Shown piece by piece: positions 1-4,294 of a stretch of DNA of 5,865 nt (positions are counted from its first letter, which is position 1; every line of letters starts with the position of its first letter). Source of the DNA: UBA1413 sp964461455 (lineage in GTDB: Bacteria > Bacteroidota > Bacteroidia > Bacteroidales > Prolixibacteraceae); NCBI GenBank assembly GCA_964461455.1, contig CAYWUJ010000094.1:1-5865 (forward strand), written 5' to 3'. The translations under genes and the position numbers were made by a program. Below the pieces are notes generated by a model. It was not told the origin of the DNA and made no database searches. It saw only the letters and a program-made list of their open reading frames with translations.

Positions 1-78
1 CTCTCCATGGTTAAACAAATCAGGCTTTACGCTGTTGCTTACAAACAGATCAGCAAAAGCAAAGACGAAAATGGATAA
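1..78 (+). CDS. sufE: C-terminal end of a probable SufE-like Fe-S assembly protein (5' end outside window)
   Basis: Frame 1 is open from the first base to a TAA at 76-78 and encodes 25 residues, including LSMVKQIRLYAVAYKQ. From memory this resembles the last helix of SufE proteins, where a Gly-Leu-x-x-Met-(I/V) segment is followed by a basic helix (E. coli SufE ends similarly). SufE accepts persulfide sulfur from the cysteine desulfurase SufS and passes it to the SufBCD scaffold in the cytoplasm; its active cysteine would lie upstream of the window. The stop overlaps the ATG of the next gene in the string ATGGATAA, an arrangement usual for translationally coupled operon genes. The following gene is sufT-like, which supports the call. 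Only 25 residues are visible, so the identity rests on a short match plus context. Confidence 0.58.
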   Translation, partial: LSMVKQIRLYAVAYKQISKSKDENG

Positions 79-376
79 GCGAATAGATCAGATAATAGCC
101 AACCTGAAGGATGTATATGATCCCGAAATTCCGGTGAATATTTACGACCTGGGGTTGATCTACAACGTCGATGTCGACGATAACGATACGGCCCATATCA
201 TTATGACCCTGACCGCTCCCGGCTGTCCGGTGGCCGATATGCTCCTCGAAGAGACCCGCTTGGCCGCCATGAAGGTGGAGGGGGTCAGGGATACCCAGGT
301 CGAGCTTACCTTCGACCCCCCCTGGGAAAAATCCATGATGAGCGAGGAAGCCCGCCTGGAACTCGGGTTCTTCTAA
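71..376 (+). CDS. sufT: SufT-like MIP18/DUF59 family Fe-S cluster assembly protein
   Basis: This complete 101-residue protein consists of a single MIP18 (DUF59) domain, the usual length for bacterial stand-alone members. Visible family motifs are DPEIPVNIYDLGLIY at residues 17-31, MTLTAPGCP at 45-53 with the conserved cysteine at 52, the GV turn at 71-72, DPPW at 82-85, and the ending EARLELGFF. Such proteins act in the cytoplasm in maturation or delivery of Fe-S clusters alongside the SUF machinery. I chose the ATG at 71 because residue 1 then falls where the family normally begins and it overlaps the upstream stop by 8 bases, implying translational coupling. An in-frame TTG at 35 would add 12 residues lying inside the upstream gene. 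There is no clear Shine-Dalgarno sequence, which is normal for Bacteroidota and for coupled starts. The gene is probably the last of a suf operon. Confidence 0.92.
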   Translation: MDKRIDQIIANLKDVYDPEIPVNIYDLGLIYNVDVDDNDTAHIIMTLTAPGCPVADMLLEETRLAAMKVEGVRDTQVELTFDPPWEKSMMSEEARLELGFF

Positions 377-431
377 AATGCAACTCCTGGCTGTTTCGCC
401 GGAATCGCCGCCCGCATGTTAAATCTTCTTC

Positions 432-470
432 TTAATTCAGTTTTTTTAAACGTAAAAAGCTGAAAATTAA
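432..470. terminator. A/T-rich hairpin downstream of sufT, possible terminator
   Basis: An imperfect inverted repeat lies 55 bases after the sufT stop. The left arm TTAATTCAG (432-440) followed by seven Ts pairs with AAAAAG (454-459) and CTGAAAATTAA (460-470). The pairing is TTAA/TTAA, a two-base bulge (465-466), TTCAG/CTGAA, one G-U pair, then five T-A pairs closing a loop around AAACG. No long T run follows it on either strand, only TATATTTTG on the + side, so it is not a textbook intrinsic terminator. It is the best candidate for ending suf operon transcripts and could also stop transcripts arriving from the GH2 side. Confidence 0.4.
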
Positions 471-472
471 TA

Positions 473-502
473 TATTTTGACTATATTTGACTGTTTGTGA
501 CT
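473..502 (+). repeat. Three tandem 10-bp units ending in TGACT
   Basis: Units at 473-482 (TATTTTGACT), 483-492 (ATATTTGACT) and 493-502 (GTTTGTGACT) place TGACT at 478, 488 and 498, one DNA helical turn apart. A further ACTGTC pair occurs at 500-505 and 515-520. TATATTTG at 482-489, inside the array, matches the Bacteroidota -7 form TAnnTTTG exactly, but I see no TTG about 20 bases before it, so a promoter here is only possible. If used, it would give the small gene at 652 a leader of about 155 bases. The array could also be a multi-site binding region for a regulator, or chance in AT-rich DNA. Confidence 0.4.
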
Positions 503-520
503 GTCAAGATATAAACTGTC

Positions 521-533
521 AGGATAAAATCCT
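521..533. repeat. Short perfect inverted repeat AGGAT-AAA-ATCCT
   Basis: Five-base arms with a three-base centre lie 18 bases after the TGACT array and about 120 bases before the small gene. The following bases TTCATTT are only mildly T-rich. The repeat is too short to call a terminator; it is noted because it sits within the probable leader of the small gene. Confidence 0.2.
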
Positions 534-639
534 TTCATTTCAGGTTTCTGGAGAAGGCCCGGCCAGAGACTTTATATGTAATTCCCGGATTTTCACAGCC
601 ACGCCATCAGTAAAAGAGGTGCCTCATTTCCGTAATATG

Positions 640-645
640 AAAGGA
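640..645 (+). promoter_or_regulatory. Ribosome binding site of the small gene at 652
   Basis: AAAGGA ends six bases before the ATG at 652, a standard spacing for a partial Shine-Dalgarno sequence. An in-frame TAA at 649-651 directly precedes the ATG, so no upstream ATG, GTG or TTG could extend the frame. Together they fix the start of this small gene. Confidence 0.6.
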
Positions 646-651
646 TACTAA

Positions 652-813
652 ATGATAGAGAAGAAACCCAATGTTATCAAATCACCCGACTTAAGGCAGA
701 TGCAGGAAGTTGTTATTGACCTCAGAACAAGGATATATATTCCCATTGGACAAGATGCCGGGAAAGCCCGTGCCCGTTATTTGTCGCAATTTTCCAAAAT
801 GAAAAAGTTCTAG
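652..813 (+). CDS. Small protein of unknown function, 53 residues
   Basis: This frame runs from ATG at 652 to TAG at 811-813 and encodes a basic, soluble-looking 53-residue protein. It has no signal peptide, membrane segment or cysteine. The central part, residues 20-33 (VVIDLRTRIYIPIG), looks like one or two beta strands, and residues 35-53 (from DAGKARARYLSQF) look like a basic amphipathic helix. Support for a real gene comes from AAAGGA six bases before the ATG, a TAA immediately upstream that fixes the start, and a protein-like mix of hydrophobic and charged residues. The gene lies between the suf operon and the convergent GH2 gene; its TAG and the GH2 stop share the palindrome CTAG (810-813). 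I do not recognise the family and assign no function. It could be a lineage-conserved small Bacteroidota protein. Confidence 0.62.
   Translation: MIEKKPNVIKSPDLRQMQEVVIDLRTRIYIPIGQDAGKARARYLSQFSKMKKF
810..813. other. Shared CTAG: overlapping stop codons of two convergent genes
   Basis: The palindrome CTAG supplies TAG at 811-813 to the small + strand gene and TAG (read 812 to 810) to the - strand GH2 gene. The genes therefore overlap by four bases tail to tail, with no space for a terminator between them. Each transcript must extend antisense into the other gene. Confidence 0.62.
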
Positions 814-2618
814 AGTGACCTGATCACCTCCTGATTGATATTCCGGAGGCGGTTTTCGTCGAGTTTAATCACTTTCCGGTCATAGGTCATCAGTCCGTTT
901 ACTTCAACCTCCACATCCGTTGTCTGGGTATATACCGCTGCGGAATACCCTGCGGGAATCAGTTTTTTCAGTTTTTCGGCCAACGCCACATAGGCATCGG
1001 TGGCTTCCTGGGTGGTCTTGTATTGCACATATCCCCAGTTGCGCTCTTTTTCCCACAGGTGATTTTCCATGACCAGCCCAATGCCGCCGTATTCCCCCAG
1101 CACGCAGCTTCTTTTCGAGTCGAAGAGTCCCATGACCGGGTCGGGATAGTTATGCATATCGAGCATGTCGCCGGTATCGTAGTGGTTTCCTCCGCTGGCG
1201 GGGTTCACCAGCCTGGTGCGATCATAGTTCCTGGTCCACTCCGTGATTTCTACGGTTTTAAACTGTCCCCAGGCTTCATTGAAGGGGACCCACACCACCA
1301 CAGAGGGGTGGGGGCGAACCAGGTCAATGATCTCCTTCCATTCCTTGCGGAAGTTCTCCTCTGATTCGGCACTTCGCTTAAATTCCAGTCCGTTGAAGTA
1401 GTTGCGCGTTTGCCATTGCGGCGAGCGGTCTCCGCTGGGCATATCCTGCCATACCAGGATGCCCTCCCTGTCGGCATGGTAATACCACCGTGCCGGTTCC
1501 ACCTTCACATGTTTACGGATCATATTAAATCCCAGATCTTTGGTCTTTTTGATGTCGAAGAGGAGAGCCTCATCGGTCGGTGCGGTATAGAGGCCGTCGG
1601 GCCACCATCCCTGGTCGAGGGGGCCGAACTGGAAATAGTCGTGGTTGTTGAGCTGGAGCCTGACGATGCCGTTTTCATCGCGGTGTGTGGAAATCTTCCT
1701 CATGCCGAAATAGCCCTTTACCTGGTCGATGGCGCTCCCTTTGCGCAGAAGGGTGACTTCCAGGTCGTAGAGGAAGGGGGTTTCCGGGCTCCACAGGCGG
1801 GCTTCCGGAACGGGGACCAAAACTTCCAGTCCGGCGGCTGCCTTTCCGCTTCCGACCACTTTGCCCTGTTCCAGCACTTTCACTTCCATGATATCTCCGG
1901 AAAGGGCACCGCAGACCTCAGCCTTTAGCGTGACCGTGCCCGCGTCGATATCGGGAAGGTTATGGATGTCAGCAATCCTGGCTTCCCCTACCGGCTCCAG
2001 CCATACGGTCTGCCAGATGCCGGTGACGGAGGTGTACCAGATCCCCTGGGGTTTCTCAACCTGCTTGCCACGGGGCTGAAATCCCCGGTCTGAGGGATCC
2101 CACACGCGAACCACCAGCTTCTGGACGCCTGATTTTTCCAGGAAGGGGGTAATGTCGAAAGAAAAAGGCGTATACCCCCCGGAATGGGAACCCACCCTGA
2201 TGTCGTTGACCCAAACATCACTCTTCCAGTCCACCGCACCGAAGTGGAGAAGGATCCTTTTGTTTTTCCAGGCAGCAGGTACGGTGAAGGAGCGGTGGTA
2301 CCACAATTCCTTATATTCTCCCACCATTTTTCCGACTCCCGAGAGGCTCGACTCGATGGCAAAGGGAACCAGAATCTTCCCGTCAAAGGCCGCAGGGATG
2401 AATTTTCCCTTGGGGAGAATGGCATAATCCCACAAACCGTTGAGGTTTTGCCATTCGTCGCGGACCATCTGTGGCCGCGGATATTCGGGAAGAGGGTTGG
2501 AGGGATCTACCTGCTCTGCCCAGGGGGTCTTGATGCGGTCACCGGCAGGCTGCCAGGGGAGATTTCCGGAAGCCGCAAGGGAAACCAGAAGCAATACAAT
2601 CACAACATGCTGTCTCAT
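810..2618 (-). CDS. Secreted glycoside hydrolase family 2 enzyme (beta-glycosidase)
   Basis: This complete 602-residue protein starts with a signal peptide (residues 1 to about 18; hydrophobic core VVIVLLLVSLAA, no lipobox cysteine), so it is probably periplasmic or exported. Domain order fits GH2: a jelly-roll sugar-binding domain at about 45-210 (VPFAIESSLSGV, LWYHRSF, VWVNDIRVGSHSGGYTPFSFDI), an immunoglobulin-like domain at about 211-310, and a TIM barrel at about 320-585. The predicted acid/base is Glu448 in the motif FNEAWG (codon 1275-1277) and the nucleophile is Glu509 in GEYGG (codon 1092-1094), so the enzyme should be active. The barrel segment around 368-396 (RKH...WQDMP) replaces the R-x-x-H-Y-P...E-x-P pattern of classical LacZ/GusA enzymes, placing this in a compact Bacteroidota subgroup. 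Galactosidase, glucuronidase, mannosidase or arabinosidase activity cannot be told apart from sequence. It is divergent from the GH30 gene. There is no Shine-Dalgarno sequence before the ATG. Confidence 0.9.
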   Translation of the reverse strand: MRQHVVIVLLLVSLAASGNLPWQPAGDRIKTPWAEQVDPSNPLPEYPRPQMVRDEWQNLNGLWDYAILPKGKFIPAAFDGKILVPFAIESSLSGVGKMVGEYKELWYHRSFTVPAAWKNKRILLHFGAVDWKSDVWVNDIRVGSHSGGYTPFSFDITPFLEKSGVQKLVVRVWDPSDRGFQPRGKQVEKPQGIWYTSVTGIWQTVWLEPVGEARIADIHNLPDIDAGTVTLKAEVCGALSGDIMEVKVLEQGKVVGSGKAAAGLEVLVPVPEARLWSPETPFLYDLEVTLLRKGSAIDQVKGYFGMRKISTHRDENGIVRLQLNNHDYFQFGPLDQGWWPDGLYTAPTDEALLFDIKKTKDLGFNMIRKHVKVEPARWYYHADREGILVWQDMPSGDRSPQWQTRNYFNGLEFKRSAESEENFRKEWKEIIDLVRPHPSVVVWVPFNEAWGQFKTVEITEWTRNYDRTRLVNPASGGNHYDTGDMLDMHNYPDPVMGLFDSKRSCVLGEYGGIGLVMENHLWEKERNWGYVQYKTTQEATDAYVALAEKLKKLIPAGYSAAVYTQTTDVEVEVNGLMTYDRKVIKLDENRLRNINQEVIRSL

Positions 2619-2664
2619 GGTTAGATGGGTTTTAAATCAATTCATCAGCTGTCCGGAGCACTCT

Positions 2665-2679
2665 GCGGGTCCTGCCCGC
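2665..2679. repeat. GC-rich inverted repeat in the GH2 leader
   Basis: GCGGG-TCCTG-CCCGC has five-base perfect arms and a five-base centre, 47 bases upstream of the GH2 ATG. It would lie in the 5' untranslated RNA if the promoter at 2733-2764 is used. It could form a small leader hairpin or be chance in a GC-rich patch. Confidence 0.3.
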
Positions 2680-2702
2680 CGGGTTCACAATAACCGTGTG
2701 AT

Positions 2703-2715
2703 CCCAACAGTTGGG
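2703..2715. promoter_or_regulatory. Operator-like palindrome CCCAACAGTTGGG upstream of GH2
   Basis: The arms CCCAAC (2703-2708) and GTTGGG (2710-2715) are perfect inverted repeats around a single central A. The site lies 84 bases before the GH2 ATG. It sits roughly 10-25 bases downstream of the start of transcription expected from the promoter candidate at 2733-2764, a position where a bound repressor would block transcription. The binding protein is unknown and no regulator gene is in the window. Confidence 0.42.
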
Positions 2716-2732
2716 CGCTCTCCGGCAGACGC

Positions 2733-2764
2733 TAAAAATAGGGAATTCACAGAGAAATGCCAAA
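2733..2764 (-). promoter_or_regulatory. Candidate Bacteroidota promoter for the GH2 gene
   Basis: Read on the - strand, TTTG (2764-2761) is followed by 20 bases and then TATTTTTA (2740-2733). The -33/-7 form described for Bacteroidota is TTTG, about 17-23 bases, then TAnnTTTG. The -7 box therefore matches at five of its six defined positions, with A in place of the final G. Transcription would start near 2726, leaving a leader of about 108 bases that contains the palindrome at 2703-2715 and the hairpin at 2665-2679. Confidence 0.42.
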
Positions 2765-2809
2765 TTCTGTTTTGGAAGATCGCGCAGTGCCATCCCGGAC
2801 AGTACGTTC

Positions 2810-2836
2810 CTGTTTTACCAATGGGCTGTTTTACAG
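2810..2836 (+). repeat. Direct repeat CTGTTTTAC, second copy palindromic
   Basis: CTGTTTTAC occurs at 2810-2818 and 2826-2834, 16 bases apart, and a shorter CTGTTTT lies at 2767-2773. The second copy is part of the inverted repeat CTGT-TTT-ACAG (2826-2836). The repeats lie midway between the two promoter candidates and could serve either gene. The match length is modest, so chance is possible. Confidence 0.28.
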
Positions 2837-2879
2837 GCATGGTGCCCTTGCCGGCATCCCCGGTGTTTGTGCGGAAACA

Positions 2880-2894
2880 GGAAACTTTATTTCC
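2880..2894. promoter_or_regulatory. Inverted repeat GGAAA-CTTTA-TTTCC upstream of the GH30 promoter
   Basis: The five-base arms are perfect with a five-base centre. The site ends eight bases before the TTG element of the GH30 promoter candidate, where activators commonly bind. Its centre (2887) is exactly 30 bases, about three helical turns, from the centre of the palindrome at 2909-2925. The arm sequences differ, so the same protein need not bind both. Confidence 0.3.
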
Positions 2895-2901
2895 ACGGCT
2901 C

Positions 2902-2932
2902 TTGCTGAAATCACATGGAGTGATTACTTTTG
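2902..2932 (+). promoter_or_regulatory. Candidate Bacteroidota promoter for the GH30 gene
   Basis: TTG at 2902-2904, a 20-base spacer, and TACTTTTG at 2925-2932 match the Bacteroidota -33/-7 form; the -7 box fits TAnnTTTG perfectly. Transcription would start near 2939, giving a leader of about 25 bases before the ATG at 2964. Spacer length is the same as in the opposing GH2 promoter candidate. The spacer contains a perfect palindrome (2909-2925). Confidence 0.6.
2909..2925. promoter_or_regulatory. Operator-like palindrome AATCAC-N5-GTGATT inside the GH30 promoter
   Basis: The arms AATCAC (2909-2914) and GTGATT (2920-2925) are perfect inverted repeats around ATGGA. The 17-base site occupies most of the spacer between the -33 and -7 elements, and its last T is the first base of the -7 box. 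A protein bound here would clash with RNA polymerase, so repression is the simplest role. A regulator that distorts the spacer to activate is an alternative. The binding protein is not in the window. Confidence 0.5.
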
Positions 2933-2963
2933 GTTTTATCTCTTTAACCAATAATGGAATCTT

Positions 2964-4194
2964 ATGGGCAAGTCTCTATCCTTTGTATTTTCGGCGCTTC
3001 TTCTGGTGGGTTGCGCACAGAATGTAAATAAACAGCCACGGGTGGCGTCCTATTCTGCCGAAGGCAAAAGTGTGGAAGTTTTCACGACGGCCGACAGCAG
3101 TGAATTGCGGCTGACCCCCACGGGAACGCTTACTTTTTCCCCGGCACAGCAGCCAAAGGAAACCGAGATTTGTATCTTCGTAAATCCTGTAGTCACCTTC
3201 CAGGAATTCCTGGGCATCGGGGGAGCCATCACGGATGCCAGCGCCGAGGTGTTCGCCCGCCTTTCGCCTGAAAAGCAGAAGGAGTTCCTCACGGCATATT
3301 ATGACCGGGAGAAGGGCATCGGCTATTCGTTGATGCGGACCACCATCCACAGCAGTGATTTCAGCAGCGGCAGCTATACCTATATCGAGGAGGGGGACTC
3401 GGCACTGACCACCTTTAACATTGACCATGACCGGCAGTTCCGGATTCCGCTGATCAAAGCGGCTACGGAAACCGCCGGGGGCACCCTGATGCTTTATGCC
3501 AGTCCGTGGAGCCCTCCCGCCTTCATGAAGGACAACAACAACATGCTGCGGGGCGGCAAGCTGCTGCCCGACTTTGCCCAGGCCTGGGCAAACTATTATG
3601 TAAAATTTATAAAGGCTTATGAGGCTGAAGGGATGCCCATCTGGGGCATCTCGGTCCAGAATGAGCCCATGGCCACCCAAACCTGGGAATCATGCATATA
3701 TACCGCCGAGGAGGAGCGCGACTTCCTGAAGACCTACCTGGGGCCCACCATGGAACGCGAAGGTCTTGGCAATAAGAACATTATCGTGTGGGACCACAAC
3801 CGCGACCTGATGAATTACCGGGCCAACGTGATCTTTGACGATCCCGAGGCGGCAAACTATGCCTGGGGGCTGGGATTCCACTGGTATGAAACCTGGACGG
3901 GCGGAGATCCCATGTTTGAGAACGTCAGAAAGGTCCATGAAGCCTATCCCGACAAGAAGCTGATGTTTACCGAGGGGTGCGTCGAGAAATTCGACACGGC
4001 CCGCTATCAGTACTGGCCTAATGGGGAGAGGTACGGACGTTCCATGATCAACGACTTCAACAACGGCACGGTGGGGTGGACCGACTGGAATATCCTGTTG
4101 GATGAGACGGGAGGCCCGAACCATGTGGGCAATTTCTGTTTCGCCCCCGTCCATGCCGACTCCCGCACCGGAGAATTGATCTACACCCCCTCTT
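2964..4194 (+). CDS. GH30 family glycosidase lipoprotein (3' end lost in the assembly gap)
   Basis: The visible 410 residues begin with a lipoprotein signal peptide: lipobox LVGC at 14-17, with Cys17 the predicted lipidated residue. Residues +2 to +5 (AQNV) are not acidic, so the surface-export signal of Bacteroidota lipoproteins is not evident and the enzyme may face the periplasm. Family motifs are GIGGAITDASA at 84-94, SPWSPPAFMK at 180-189, the acid/base Glu234 in VQNEP, HWYETW at 306-311, and the nucleophile Glu337 in FTEG. GH30 enzymes of this kind cleave beta-linked glucosyl or related residues (glucosylceramidase-like and beta-1,6-glucanase-like subfamilies); the substrate here is not determined. 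Related proteins are about 480-500 residues, so roughly 70-90 residues, including the last strands of the beta-sandwich domain, are missing. The ATG at 2964 is chosen because it directly precedes the signal peptide; the ATG at 2954 is out of frame. Confidence 0.9.
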
Positions 4195-4294
4195 NNNNNN
4201 NNNNNNNNNNNNNNNNNNNNNNNNNNNNNNNNNNNNNNNNNNNNNNNNNNNNNNNNNNNNNNNNNNNNNNNNNNNNNNNNNNNNNNNNNNNNNN
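4195..4294. other. Assembly gap of 100 Ns
   Basis: Exactly 100 N characters, the usual placeholder for a gap of unknown length. The GH30 gene enters it from the left and the GH127 gene, on the opposite strand, from the right. Both still lack C-terminal codons, so the true gap probably exceeds 300 bases. Any open frame drawn through the Ns joins coding sequence of one gene to antisense of the other and is an artefact. Confidence 0.97.

Larger units (their letters stand above)
2619..2963. promoter_or_regulatory. Divergent intergenic control region between GH2 and GH30
   Basis: These 345 bases separate the GH2 start (2618, - strand) from the GH30 start (2964, + strand). Open frames cross them on both strands, but their translations look unlike proteins and they lack ribosome binding sites, so I treat the region as non-coding. 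It contains a promoter candidate for each gene, four perfect inverted repeats with arms of at least five bases (2665-2679, 2703-2715, 2880-2894, 2909-2925) and a direct repeat CTGTTTTAC. These are listed separately. No riboswitch or tRNA is visible. Confidence 0.65.

Noticed and set aside
35..70. TTG at 35 as the start of sufT
   Set aside because: It would add 12 residues not typical of the family and lies deeper inside the upstream frame; the ATG at 71 gives the normal length and a coupled overlap.
482..489. TATATTTG as a firm promoter for the small gene
   Set aside because: It matches the -7 form exactly, but there is no TTG in the expected place about 20 bases upstream and the leader would be about 155 bases, so it is noted only within the repeat entry.
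790..805. TTTTC-CAAAAT-GAAAA inverted repeat just after the GH2 stop on the - strand, as a terminator
   Set aside because: It has only five A/T-rich pairs, no T run in the right place, and lies inside the small gene where the bases are needed for coding.
815..827. GTGA-CCTGA-TCAC inverted repeat at the end of GH2
   Set aside because: Four-base arms inside coding sequence are expected by chance.
1023..1928. Long open frames on the + strand opposite GH2
   Set aside because: They are antisense shadows of a clearly real, motif-bearing GH2 gene.
2849..2856. Eight-base palindrome TGCCGGCA
   Set aside because: It is too short and isolated to claim as a regulatory site.
2440..3027. Open frames on both strands through the GH2-GH30 intergenic region (for example 2685-2951 on - and 2440-3027 on +)
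   Set aside because: The translations are rich in Cys, Arg, Ser and Pro without recognisable motifs, lack ribosome binding sites, and overlap promoter elements or the GH2 signal peptide region in the wrong frame.
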